DNA from: Desulforapulum autotrophicum
Lineage (GTDB): Bacteria; Desulfobacterota; Desulfobacteria; Desulfobacterales; Desulfolunaceae
Direction of reading: 5' to 3'
Assembly (NCBI GenBank): GCA_020723285.1
Contig: DYJE01000001.1
Coordinates: forward strand, 435,509-499,508
DNA: 64,000 nt
The position numbers and the translations under genes are program-made. Of the stretch, positions 50,301 through 59,706 are shown in pieces; the stretch's first letter is position 1, and each line of letters starts with the position of its first letter. The notes beneath the pieces were generated by a model. That model saw nothing but the letters and a program-made list of their open reading frames with translations, searched no databases and was not told where the DNA came from.

Positions 50301-51367
50301 CCCACGAAGTTCCTGTGGATTTTAAATTCAGGGCACTCCAGCCTGTGCATGGCTTCATTCAGATAATGGGGTCTGCATCCCCTGTAACACCTGTCGATGT
50401 CGATGTTTTCCACGACCTGCCGGTACAGGTCCGAGTTAAGGATGGAGGCATAGGATTGCTCTTTCAGGTTTCCGATTTTCTTTTTCATGGGGCCGCAGAT
50501 ATCCACATCGAGATTGTGACGGATCCACCACTCGAAGTTCAGCGCGTAACACCGTGTGTAGTTTCTGTGGAACCGTTCGTTTTCCATATGGGCAAAGGGC
50601 GTGTTGTTCACCTGGAACTGGTAAGGTTTGTACAGAACTTCGAAGGAATCATCGGCCATGGCCGACAGCGTTTCAAGGTCTTTCAGCACCCTATCGGGAT
50701 CCATCTCGAACTTGTCGCACCGAACCCCCACGGCCCCTCTCATGATCACAGGCTTAACCGAAAAATAATCGGCACCCAGGTCTTTGACAAGCCGGGCGGC
50801 GGCCACCATGTCTTCCCTGTTCTTCTGGTGCAGGGCGTACTGGACGCCCACCGTGAACGATTCCGGCCCTTTCCGCAAAGAGAGCAGGGTTTTCATGTTT
50901 CGGATGATGCTGTCAAAGGTGTTCGTTTTTCCGTGAACGATGTTGTGCACAGGTGTTGAGGCCGCGTCCAGACTGAACCGGACCCAGGTAAACGCCTTGA
51001 CCATGGGTTCACAGTAACGCTCGGGAAACGCGCCGTTCGTAAAAATTCCCTGCTCGATCCCGTTTGAATGGATTTCTTTCACCAGCTCAAGGAAGCGGCT
51101 GTAAAGCGTGGGTTCCCCGTAACCGATGTGGGTCACTGCCTTGAGTCCCCTTTCGGCTCCTTCTTTCAATGCGGACACAAGGCTCGCGTAGTCGATTTCC
51201 TTGTGGTTTTCCTGCTGTTCCTCATAAGCCGAGCACCAGATGCACCGGTGATTGCAGTAGTTGATCGTATCGATATTCACGTGAACCGGGTACATGGACC
51301 TGCGTTCAAGGGTCGCCTTCACATGGTCCGGATGGTAGAGGACCTTCAGGCCGGAAAATTTATCCAA
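50297..51367 (-). CDS. Radical SAM protein with SPASM-like C-terminus, TTG start
   Basis: 356 residues. CX3CX2C at Cys38, Cys42, Cys45 (YCNHRCIWCSA), a TIM-barrel core with THIGYGEPTLYSRFLELVKE and C-terminal cysteines (CYALNFEWWIRHNLDVDICG, CYRGC) that can bind an auxiliary Fe-S cluster. The TTG at 51,367 follows AAGGAAGGTGG, which sets the start. It overlaps the B12 enzyme gene by 4 bp. Confidence 0.85.
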   Translation of the reverse strand: MDKFSGLKVLYHPDHVKATLERRSMYPVHVNIDTINYCNHRCIWCSAYEEQQENHKEIDYASLVSALKEGAERGLKAVTHIGYGEPTLYSRFLELVKEIHSNGIEQGIFTNGAFPERYCEPMVKAFTWVRFSLDAASTPVHNIVHGKTNTFDSIIRNMKTLLSLRKGPESFTVGVQYALHQKNREDMVAAARLVKDLGADYFSVKPVIMRGAVGVRCDKFEMDPDRVLKDLETLSAMADDSFEVLYKPYQFQVNNTPFAHMENERFHRNYTRCYALNFEWWIRHNLDVDICGPMKKKIGNLKEQSYASILNSDLYRQVVENIDIDRCYRGCRPHYLNEAMHRLECPEFKIHRNFVG

Positions 51368-51383
51368 AAGCCACCTTCCTTAT

Positions 51384-52337
51384 TTAACAGAAAAATTTCG
51401 CGACACTTCGTTCAATTTCTTCTCTGTAATCTTTCAACAGGTATTCTTCCCTGTTTCTCGGCGGGAACGATAAACATTTTTCATAATTTTCCTTTTTCAC
51501 CGTCAATGCCCCTCCATTCTTTTCAAGAACCGACGAAAACGTTTTGAAAAAAGACCGGGGGTCCGCTTTCGCACGGTCGAAATCAACACGGATGATCTTG
51601 GACGATGGAAGAAAAGCCAGCTGCCTTTCGATATGATCCGAAAGAAGTTTGATGGAAACGGCGCTTTCTTCCACAATTCCCCGGGGCGAATGTGCGTCGA
51701 ACCCTTCGGGACGGAAATAGATCATCTCGCCGTAGTTGCCTTTGTTTTTCCGGGTGTAGGCATGATCCTTGATTTCAGTTTTCCCCCGGACATAGGAATT
51801 CACGAGGTACAGCGGGTCCCGCGACACATAAACAACCATCAGGTTCGGGATGTGGCGGGCCAGGATTTCGAGGTTGATCGTCGCATAAACGTTCTGAAAC
51901 AGGATGGAATTCCCCTTGACATGCTCCATTCCCGCCAGCTTTCGGTTCAACCCCTCGAAATCAATAGACGACTCATCCTCGATATAATAGTTGTTTTTTT
52001 TGACTTTCAACCAGTGGTTCCAGAACCATCCCCATTCGTTGGGCTCCAGGGGGCCGAACGTGATCCCGTAAAAATGCTCCTGGTTGCTCAGGTAGTCGGT
52101 TTCCATGAACTCTTTTTCGATCATGGCCCCGATATAGGGGGCTTTGTAAAACTTTGCCTGAACATTGGATATGTATCCGATATCGGAGACGCTGATAAGG
52201 TACTGCTGAACAAATGATTTCCCCCCCCTTGGAAGCCCCACCACGGCGATCACCGGTTTTTCGGGCGCGGTAAAACTCCGGGTCAGTTCGTCATCCACAG
52301 GAGCGAGGATCTGGTTCAGAAGATGCACATTTTCCAT
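51384..52337 (-). CDS. P-loop sulfotransferase-like protein
   Basis: 317 residues from ATG 52,337 (GGAGA at 9 bp; GTG 52,346 is possible). VVGLPRGGKSFVQQYLISVS is the 5'-PAPS P-loop and LMVVYVSRDPLYLVNSYVRG the 3'-phosphate-binding motif (RDPxxxxxS). Likely sulfates the glycan with PAPS from the APS kinase encoded just upstream. Confidence 0.78.
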   Translation of the reverse strand: MENVHLLNQILAPVDDELTRSFTAPEKPVIAVVGLPRGGKSFVQQYLISVSDIGYISNVQAKFYKAPYIGAMIEKEFMETDYLSNQEHFYGITFGPLEPNEWGWFWNHWLKVKKNNYYIEDESSIDFEGLNRKLAGMEHVKGNSILFQNVYATINLEILARHIPNLMVVYVSRDPLYLVNSYVRGKTEIKDHAYTRKNKGNYGEMIYFRPEGFDAHSPRGIVEESAVSIKLLSDHIERQLAFLPSSKIIRVDFDRAKADPRSFFKTFSSVLEKNGGALTVKKENYEKCLSFPPRNREEYLLKDYREEIERSVAKFFC

Positions 52338-52342
52338 TCGCT

Positions 52343-53119
52343 TCACTCTCCATTATCTCGATTGATATGTTCTGGTTTTTTTCGGAATTCAGGTTGCAGG
52401 GCCAGTATGGCCAGATGCTTCAGCACAGGGTGGATAACATAATACATCCCGCCCTCCTCGCCGGCCTGATCCTCTGGAGTATACCGATAACCGGCCCCCA
52501 GCCGTTCCAGGACCTCTGTCAGAAGATCGGCTCTCAGGGCATTGTCATACCGATGATCGATATCCACGCAGGCGTCAGGCAGAGGATACATTTTTTTCGC
52601 CACCACAGGTCCCCGGTCGATGTCATCGGTCAGCAAGATCACCGAAACGCCGCATCGTTTCTCCTGGATGATGCTATAATACTGCGTGGTGCTTCCCCTG
52701 AAATCCGGCAGATAGCCGCCATGACCGTGAAGGAACGGGATTTTAAGCGACAACAGTCCGTTTCCGACAATCTGTCCTCCGTAACCCGAGTAAACAACAA
52801 GATCGGGATGAATCGCACGGATCAATTCAATGATTTCCGGGGAATTAACCGTTTCGGAATCGATAAAATGAATCCGGCGGCTGATGCAGGAGCAGGACGC
52901 CACCAGTGGAACAGAAAGGTCCGGAAGCAGGATACCGTTTATCTTGCCCTCTCCAGAAAAAATGCCGTTTTTCGCCTTGTAAACCTTATTTTGAACAGCA
53001 TCATCGCGTTTGAAAATAAGGGTATCCGAAACATGAACGCCGCGTTCGGCCATGGTCTGTGCATAGGCTTTTGAACGGCTTGTATCCGCAGCAAGAAAGA
53101 GGATTTTGTCTTGTCCCAT
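52343..53119 (-). CDS. Formyltransferase-family protein
   Basis: 258 residues. FLHGHGGYLPDFRGSTTQYY contains the HxSLLPxxRG-like catalytic segment of methionyl-tRNA/sugar formyltransferases, and DDIDRGPVVAKKMYPL matches the following active-site strand. It probably N-formylates an amino sugar using N10-formyl-tetrahydrofolate. A C-terminal tRNA-binding domain is absent, which favours a small substrate. Confidence 0.82.
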   Translation of the reverse strand: MGQDKILFLAADTSRSKAYAQTMAERGVHVSDTLIFKRDDAVQNKVYKAKNGIFSGEGKINGILLPDLSVPLVASCSCISRRIHFIDSETVNSPEIIELIRAIHPDLVVYSGYGGQIVGNGLLSLKIPFLHGHGGYLPDFRGSTTQYYSIIQEKRCGVSVILLTDDIDRGPVVAKKMYPLPDACVDIDHRYDNALRADLLTEVLERLGAGYRYTPEDQAGEEGGMYYVIHPVLKHLAILALQPEFRKKPEHINRDNGE

Positions 53120-53124
53120 GATTT

Positions 53125-54279
53125 TTATATCCGTTTTGAAACCAGCTCCGGATGGAGCCTGCCTGAAATGGCGTCGATATACCTTCGCTCCTGAATCAGC
53201 AGATAGGCGCGTGCCTTGCTTTCAGATTCCGTCAGGGCGGTCCCAGGGGAACAGAGAATATCGTTCAGTTTTAGCAACGCGTTCACATACGACAAATGAG
53301 AAAAACATTCGTAAGCCACACAAAAAAGGTAACCGATCCAGAGATAATTGCCGATGCCCCGATACGCGGATCTGTCTTCCGGCCGACAATTCAGGTCATA
53401 ACTTGCGTAAATTTTCTTGGTCACTTCAAACCGTTTCACCAGGGTATCCACAACGGTCCTTGATTCGGCAGCCAAGTCTCCTCCATTTCTGAGGGCGTTG
53501 ATCAGAGTCTCTGCGAACTGACCGGTTTCGATGTGGCCGGAGGAGGCGAACAGGTCCAGCACGTTACAGCCTGCGGTCCTGATTTGGAAAAAACCGCACA
53601 AGGAGGCCGTTTCCCCGCCTTGAATATACCGGTCCCTTTTTTGAACCCAGGCGGAGATGAACGCACGGCCCCCATAAGATGAATAACTATAGGAAACGGG
53701 CGTTTCTATGCAATTCACCTCATCATAGGGATACCCTGTAGTCCCTTGACCCAATGCCGTCATGCCCATGGCGCGGCGCAATACGACCGGAGCCCAGGCC
53801 AAAAGCCCTTCTTTCCCTTCAGCGGCGTTGTCGATGACCATGTCGGGGTTTTCAGGTTCCGCAAACGGAATGTCCACACCCACGACCTCTGTTCTTCGTC
53901 CGTTGATGGCGTCCTGATAGAGGTTTTTCGGATTCCGTTTGATCAGGATATCCATGGGCACGGCCAGGTAGACTTCGTAATAGGAGGAATAGTTGACTCT
54001 GTTCCAGACTCTGGACTCTTCGAAAAGGGACTGGATGCAGCACACCACGTTCTGTCCCTGGGTGTCCAGCCACCGGCAGATGCCGCAAATCCTGTCGGCG
54101 TTTTGCTTTCTGGCCTCAAGGGTGTAATCTCCGGATGTCAGGTCCTTTCCGAACACGGTCCTTATCTCGTCTCCGTCCACAAACACCGTGTTGGGCTCAC
54201 GCCTTTTCAACAGGTGAAACACGTCTCTTCCCAGTGTCGACTTTCCACTTCCGGAAAGCCCGATAATCCAGATAACCAT
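53125..54279 (-). CDS. cysC: APS kinase with 200-residue C-terminal extension
   Basis: 384 residues. 1-175: adenylylsulfate kinase with GLSGSGKSTLG P-loop (7-17), DGDEIR (36-41) and the lid region. It phosphorylates APS to PAPS, the sulfate donor for the sulfotransferases in this cluster. Residues 176-384 form a helical domain (GCNVLDLFASSGHIETGQFA, RRYIDAISGRLHPE) unrelated to ATP sulfurylase and of unknown function. It lies directly after the large carbamoyltransferase gene. Confidence 0.85.
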   Translation of the reverse strand: MVIWIIGLSGSGKSTLGRDVFHLLKRREPNTVFVDGDEIRTVFGKDLTSGDYTLEARKQNADRICGICRWLDTQGQNVVCCIQSLFEESRVWNRVNYSSYYEVYLAVPMDILIKRNPKNLYQDAINGRRTEVVGVDIPFAEPENPDMVIDNAAEGKEGLLAWAPVVLRRAMGMTALGQGTTGYPYDEVNCIETPVSYSYSSYGGRAFISAWVQKRDRYIQGGETASLCGFFQIRTAGCNVLDLFASSGHIETGQFAETLINALRNGGDLAAESRTVVDTLVKRFEVTKKIYASYDLNCRPEDRSAYRGIGNYLWIGYLFCVAYECFSHLSYVNALLKLNDILCSPGTALTESESKARAYLLIQERRYIDAISGRLHPELVSKRI

Positions 54280-57090
54280 TTACTCTCTTTCAAGAAAACT
54301 CAGGGTGAGTATCCGTTTTCCAAGAATATTGGTGAGGAATGGCCGTTCAAACGGACCTTTCATCTGCCCGAACCCTTTGATCAACCGGATGCCATGATTT
54401 TCCATCCATTTGTTTTTCAGGTAAATCTCGCCCTGGTGTTCATACGAGGCGATGATCACAGCGTCCACCTTTCGCCCGACAATCTCATCCGGTTCTATAA
54501 CCGGCCTCCCGTGCACCGTCCGGCACCACATCGAGGGAAAGGAGTCCAGAAAACAGTCCACTGTGACGCTTTTGTCTCCATCTTTTTCCAGCAATTCCAG
54601 CAGAAGCGGCCCGAGTCCGTTTGTCCCGTAAATGGCCACTTTTTCGATATGTTCCGCCTTGAAAAACCGAAGCATGTTCTGGACAGATTTGATTTCACAC
54701 ACCGAAAGACGCGACTCAGGTTCATAAAATGCCCCGTTTCCGTTCGACGGAGCCTGGGATGACAGAAGATGAAAAAGATCCCCTTTGACGGACTTGATAC
54801 CGATCAAACTGTCCCACTCCGGAATAAGCGCCGTTCCGCATCCGGTGCAGAGTTGAATGTCCTTTAACCCCTCTTCAGCGCCCGGCCGGCTCATTTCAAA
54901 AAGGTAATGGAACGACGTCCCTCCGCATGTCCTGCAGGCGTCTTTTTCAGGTGCGAGTATCCCATGCCATACGGCCAGGGCCTCTTGTTCGGTGATCACC
55001 GCCCCGTCGGGCTGAATGAAATAAATATCCAGCTCTCTTTTTTTCCGAAGGATGGACAGTTCATTGTAAATGACCGTGCCCCTTTTCCCGAACACCGCCC
55101 CGCTGTTGAACATATTCCCGTTCACAGCCAGAAGCACCGAGATCTTACCCTCCGCCGTCCTGATCTTTTCAACCACATCCATCCATCGTTCCAGCGACGC
55201 CGCTTGATACCGCAGATCTTTCTTGAACGGATGGTTTTCCTTCATCAGAAGAAAGGATATGGTGCGGCCGCCTGATGTTGCAGCATCAAAAAGGGTTTCA
55301 TAAGGTGTTGAATCAAACTCTGAAATAACGACCATTTCCGAGTTCACAGGCACTCTGTTCAGGGTGCTGTACACCGGATGGATGGCCAACGTCATGGAAG
55401 GCTGAGAAGTAAGCCGGTTTTTTTCAATGTAAAAGCGGCCCAGAACCAGGATATCCATATCTGTTTTCAGAAACAGCCGGACCGCCTCTTCCGGTGTGTT
55501 GACCACAGGTTCTCCCCTGTAATTCAGTGAGGAGTTCAGAACGGCGCCGATCCCGGTTTTTTCCTTAAAGCTTCGAATCAATTGATAATACAGAGGGTTA
55601 TCAGATTCACAAACCGTCTGAACCCTGGCTGTGCCGTCCACATGAACGGTGGCCTGGATCGCTTCATATTTTTCCGGACGAACGGAAAACACCTTCAACA
55701 TGAACGGTGACGGCCCCCTGCCTTCAAAATAGTCTGAAAAGTCTTCTTCCAGAACGGACGGGGCAAAGGGTCTCCAGGGTTCCCGGTTCTTAACCTTGAG
55801 ATTGACCCGGTCTTTCGTGTCCGGCCTGGACGGGTCCGCAATGATTGAACGGTTCCCAAGAGCCCGGGGCCCTACTTCAGAGCGGCCCTGGTACCAGCCG
55901 ATGATATTGCCGGATTGCAACTTTTCAGCGGTCCAGTCCCAGATGGTTTCCGATTCATTCACAGGAAGGCCGTATTTCTTAAGGACAGGCAGAATGTCTT
56001 CATCGCCATACTCAGCCCCCCAGTACGCGTGCCGCATCTGCCAGTACGTGTTTTCCCGGGGATATCCGGCTTTGTTGTAAAGCAGCCACAACCCGCCTCC
56101 CAGGGCCGTACCTGCGTCGTTGGCAAGAGGCGTGATGTAGATGTCCCTGAAAAGGCCGGAGGCTTCCAGTTTCCCATTGGCCACGCTGTTCAGGGCCACA
56201 CCGCCCGCATAGCACAACCTGTCACAACCGGTTATCCGCAGGGCTTTTTCGGCCAGTTCCATCACCGCTTCTTCCAGAACCGCCTGAACCGATGCCGCCA
56301 CATCGGCGTAATAGCCCATGACCGATTCATCGGGTGTCCTTTGGGGACCGAAATAGATTTGCCAGTTCGGAACACCGTAATGGTGGTATAACGAGCACCT
56401 GGACCTGAAGCCACCGTTTCCCGTTGTGTGGAACAGGTACTTTTTAATTTTATCTGCAAACACCGGTTTTCCGTAAGGGGCAAGGCCCATGGTCTTGCCC
56501 GCGCAGGACAGCGGGCTGTACCCCAGCCATTCGGTGACCTGTTCATAAAAGTGCCCCAGGGAATGGGGGAAGGGAATTCTGTCAAGAATCCTGATCGCCG
56601 TGCCCTCGCCTATCCCGATGATGGCTGTCTCCATCTCTCCACCGCCGTCGATGGAAAGAATGGCGCTTTCTTGAAATGGAGACGGGTAAAAGGCCGACGC
56701 AGCATGGCAGATGTGATGCGGCACGGGCACCAGCCTGTTTCTGTTTACGCCCAACCCTTCAAGCAGTCTCAGATACTTTTGATAACCCTCACGCGTCCGC
56801 AACTCTATCGATTTTCCATCGTCACGGTATTCTTTTCCATAGGCACGTGCGTAGGCTTCATCACGCCCGTTGGCCAGGTCCGGATCAATATAACAGGAAA
56901 CATAGTCCGCGGAGCCAATACCCCGGCTGTGATTTTTGCCGTACCAGTCAAGCGCCCCGGTTGAAATCGTCTGGGCGTGTTTGACCCTGTTGAACCGTTC
57001 TTCTTCGCCGATAAAGACAACCCGGCCGTCTTCGATGACCACGTAGGTTGCATCGTGCTCCGCCGGTTTGGTTCCGAAAATGAGTGTCAT
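54280..57090 (-). CDS. Carbamoyltransferase (NodU/CmcH) with zinc-ribbon and Rossmann C-terminus
   Basis: 936 residues. 1-575: complete carbamoyltransferase (HHICHAASAFYPSPFQESAI, WYQGRSEVGPRALGNRSIIA, VLNSSLNYRGEPVV). 576-700: extra domain. About 717-750: zinc ribbon CRTCG...CTGCG. About 815-905: Rossmann-like domain KVAIYGTNGLGPLLLELLEK. It is nearly twice the usual length (about 550-600). The tail may present or recognise a nucleotide-bound substrate. Spaced one base from the APS kinase gene. Confidence 0.88.
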   Translation of the reverse strand: MTLIFGTKPAEHDATYVVIEDGRVVFIGEEERFNRVKHAQTISTGALDWYGKNHSRGIGSADYVSCYIDPDLANGRDEAYARAYGKEYRDDGKSIELRTREGYQKYLRLLEGLGVNRNRLVPVPHHICHAASAFYPSPFQESAILSIDGGGEMETAIIGIGEGTAIRILDRIPFPHSLGHFYEQVTEWLGYSPLSCAGKTMGLAPYGKPVFADKIKKYLFHTTGNGGFRSRCSLYHHYGVPNWQIYFGPQRTPDESVMGYYADVAASVQAVLEEAVMELAEKALRITGCDRLCYAGGVALNSVANGKLEASGLFRDIYITPLANDAGTALGGGLWLLYNKAGYPRENTYWQMRHAYWGAEYGDEDILPVLKKYGLPVNESETIWDWTAEKLQSGNIIGWYQGRSEVGPRALGNRSIIADPSRPDTKDRVNLKVKNREPWRPFAPSVLEEDFSDYFEGRGPSPFMLKVFSVRPEKYEAIQATVHVDGTARVQTVCESDNPLYYQLIRSFKEKTGIGAVLNSSLNYRGEPVVNTPEEAVRLFLKTDMDILVLGRFYIEKNRLTSQPSMTLAIHPVYSTLNRVPVNSEMVVISEFDSTPYETLFDAATSGGRTISFLLMKENHPFKKDLRYQAASLERWMDVVEKIRTAEGKISVLLAVNGNMFNSGAVFGKRGTVIYNELSILRKKRELDIYFIQPDGAVITEQEALAVWHGILAPEKDACRTCGGTSFHYLFEMSRPGAEEGLKDIQLCTGCGTALIPEWDSLIGIKSVKGDLFHLLSSQAPSNGNGAFYEPESRLSVCEIKSVQNMLRFFKAEHIEKVAIYGTNGLGPLLLELLEKDGDKSVTVDCFLDSFPSMWCRTVHGRPVIEPDEIVGRKVDAVIIASYEHQGEIYLKNKWMENHGIRLIKGFGQMKGPFERPFLTNILGKRILTLSFLERE

Positions 57091-57112
57091 GACATACTCT
57101 TCTTTGATTGTT

Positions 57113-58552
57113 TCATGTGTTCAGCGCAAGAATTTCCGCCGCGATCATCCGGGCGTACAGTGTGTTTACCGCATCGTTTGCGTGGTTGTCGTAAGGTTCG
57201 TTCGTAAGCTTTAACGTTTTATCATAGGGGTATGACGTGCAGACATTGAATCCATGCCGTTGCAGATAATCCACATAAGGGTTTTTACTGAGCTGAAGGT
57301 CTGCCACGATCAGGGTTATCGCGTTGTTCTTACAGAACGATTTTATTTCTTCAAAGAGAAGCTTTACGGATTGAACGACTTTTTTATCCCGGCCGGAATA
57401 TTTCAGGCTGTTCCACAACCATTCAAGACAGCTGATCACCGCACTGTTTTCCGTGGAAAAAAAGGTGCTGTATTTTTCCTTGTTAAGCCGGGTCAATTGG
57501 CCTGAATCTTCAACCGCTCCCGGCTTTCCTTTATAATTCTTCAGTTTCAGCCCGATGGTCTGTGAGGTTGTTTTTATTTCCCGGAGGATATTGGGGACCC
57601 TGAAATCCTGCTGCCCTTCAAACCCGATAACCGCAACGGCCGGCTTTCTGATTCCGCAGATGTTCTGCAAAACAAGAAACTGCTGATACAACGAATGACC
57701 GGGACAACTGCAATTCTTGACCGTGTGTCCGGGCAGGGCCGCCTGAAGTTTCCAGCAGAATGTCATGGAGTCATCCAGACACTTTCCGTATGTCCATGAA
57801 TCCCCGAATACAGCCACAAGGGATTTCGTTTCTTCACAGCCATTTTTTTCCGATGTAATCCTGAACCCGTCTTCCCCCACCGTGTAACCGACCTGTTTGT
57901 CAGGCCAGTTCTCATGTTTGTACAAAGTGACGTACCTGCCCGGTTTCAGTTTGTACCCGACCGAATCATCCGCGACGTAGCGGCTGAGGATACCGTTCAC
58001 CACCTCATAGGGATGCCTGTAGATCTCCCGGGGCCAGCTCCCCAGACGAAGGCAAAGTTCGACGAGAAGAAGACAGAGTCCCATTGAAACCAAGGGTGAT
58101 ACCCTTGCCGCTTCCGTGAACAGCAGAATGAACGAGACACAAAGAGCCGATCCGAAAGAGATGCCTCTCGACACCCGTTTTTTGATATGCCGCCGTCTTT
58201 GCTCCATGATGCCGTGAAACGTCAGAAAGGAATCATGGCAATACCAAATAATTTCAGGTTCTTTTCCAAAACAATAAGCCGCAGACAACATATCCCTGAC
58301 ATTGTCATGGGAAAACGAACGGCCGCAGACGATGACGATACGGTCCGGACGGATCATTCGGATGCGGAGCATCAGATCCACACGTCGGGGATGAATCCGT
58401 CCTTTGAAATAATGGATATTATAAGACTCTTTCAGCGATTCCAGCCGGTTTTCACGGACAAGCAGCCAGACTCCCTCTGGCCCGGTACCATGGGTGGCGA
58501 TGTAACTCACGATGCTGTCATCCGGGGCGGCCCCGACAATCATCTGCCGCAT
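57113..58552 (-). CDS. Membrane-linked SGNH-type hydrolase
   Basis: 479 residues. Two adjacent hydrophobic segments near 134-172 separate a cytosolic N-terminal part from a C-terminal SGNH domain: VAVFGDSWTYGKCLDDSMTF (GDSx, nucleophile Ser) and the final DNHANDAVNTLYA block (catalytic Asp/His). Likely an acetylesterase or O-acetyltransferase component on the envelope side. The N-terminal 110 residues are unassigned. Confidence 0.72.
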   Translation of the reverse strand: MRQMIVGAAPDDSIVSYIATHGTGPEGVWLLVRENRLESLKESYNIHYFKGRIHPRRVDLMLRIRMIRPDRIVIVCGRSFSHDNVRDMLSAAYCFGKEPEIIWYCHDSFLTFHGIMEQRRRHIKKRVSRGISFGSALCVSFILLFTEAARVSPLVSMGLCLLLVELCLRLGSWPREIYRHPYEVVNGILSRYVADDSVGYKLKPGRYVTLYKHENWPDKQVGYTVGEDGFRITSEKNGCEETKSLVAVFGDSWTYGKCLDDSMTFCWKLQAALPGHTVKNCSCPGHSLYQQFLVLQNICGIRKPAVAVIGFEGQQDFRVPNILREIKTTSQTIGLKLKNYKGKPGAVEDSGQLTRLNKEKYSTFFSTENSAVISCLEWLWNSLKYSGRDKKVVQSVKLLFEEIKSFCKNNAITLIVADLQLSKNPYVDYLQRHGFNVCTSYPYDKTLKLTNEPYDNHANDAVNTLYARMIAAEILALNT

Positions 58553-58583
58553 GATTCTTTTGTTTCCAGGGAGGAACGTTCCA

Positions 58584-59675
58584 TCAGATAAAATTCACAT
58601 GGGGTTCGGGATATTTGAGTTCCCAGAGGTAATCGTTGACAAAGGTCATCCGGCAATTCATCCGGCATTCGCTCACATCAAAGGTTTTCATGGTGTGAAA
58701 AAGCTGTTTCCGTTTTTCCCCTTCCCAGATCTCCCCAAACGACGCCTCGGTCAGATTTCCCAGAAGGAATTTGGGGTCCATGATATGGGAGCTGCATGCG
58801 TAGACATCATGATTCGCCATGATGTGGGTCCAGAAAAAGGGAATGGAACAGCAATGGCGGTAACGGGGTTGTCCCTGAAGGTGGTTGTCGAAAGCCTGTT
58901 TCCTGAAAATCACCTGAAACCTGTCGGTGGACATCGCTTCCACATCGTCTATGGATGACATCAGCCTGTCGTAGGAAAGGGTTTCATAAAGCCGGTTGTT
59001 GCTGTGGAGGTGCTGTGAATACGGTTTGATCACGAGGTAATCAAGCCCCGTGTCCCGGCACATTTTGGCAAGATCCGTGAGTTCATCCTTGTTTTCCGGC
59101 AACAGGATCATCTGGGCCCCCAGAGTGCAGGGATATCCGTTTTTGTGTTTCAGGTTGACGGCGTATTCAAGGTTTTGAAACACCGTGCGGAAATCCGCTT
59201 CCTTTGTTTTTCTGATGGCCGCGTAGGTTTGGGGAGTCCCCGCATCGATGCTCACCTTGATCCAGGAGGAAGCCGGAACGGCCAAATCGCATTGCCGTCT
59301 GTCCATCAGGACGCCGTTCGTGCTGAACGCCACGTCGATTCCCTTTTCTTTGGCCACGGCGGCCATGCGTCCAGCGTCCCTGTTCAGGAACGGTTCCCCT
59401 TCTCCGGCGAGCATGATGCTTTTCACCTTGTTTTCCGCCATGATCGTTGTGGTTTTATCCCAGATCCCAAGGTCAAACAGACGGTTCCTGTACCCCACGT
59501 AATCCATGGCGCAGAAAGAGCACCGGTGGTTGCACCCCCCCGCGGGTGACGCTTCGATGTAAATCGGATAAATCGACTTCGCGGTATCCCAGCTGTCATG
59601 GCCGTCCAGCCATTGCCCGACACGTCCGGGATGGAATATCAGTTTATGGCTGTCGATACGGTATTGCTGCGCCAT
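58584..59675 (-). CDS. Radical SAM protein with SPASM domain
   Basis: 363 residues from ATG 59,675 (AGGAGATTCTT upstream). Cys48, Cys52 and Cys55 (GCNHRCSFCAM) bind the SAM cluster; the C-terminal part CCSIPFFWTHIMANHDVYAC ... CRMNC fits a SPASM auxiliary-cluster domain. It is a paralogue of the 50,297 enzyme. SPASM enzymes usually oxidise or cross-link; the substrate here is unknown. Confidence 0.85.
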   Translation of the reverse strand: MAQQYRIDSHKLIFHPGRVGQWLDGHDSWDTAKSIYPIYIEASPAGGCNHRCSFCAMDYVGYRNRLFDLGIWDKTTTIMAENKVKSIMLAGEGEPFLNRDAGRMAAVAKEKGIDVAFSTNGVLMDRRQCDLAVPASSWIKVSIDAGTPQTYAAIRKTKEADFRTVFQNLEYAVNLKHKNGYPCTLGAQMILLPENKDELTDLAKMCRDTGLDYLVIKPYSQHLHSNNRLYETLSYDRLMSSIDDVEAMSTDRFQVIFRKQAFDNHLQGQPRYRHCCSIPFFWTHIMANHDVYACSSHIMDPKFLLGNLTEASFGEIWEGEKRKQLFHTMKTFDVSECRMNCRMTFVNDYLWELKYPEPHVNFI

Positions 59676-59706
59676 AAGAATCTCCTGAGATGGTCTTGGT
59701 AAAAAA

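Noticed and set aside
52343-53119. Methionyl-tRNA formyltransferase
   Set aside because: The catalytic region fits the family, but the C-terminal tRNA-binding domain is absent and the context is glycan synthesis.
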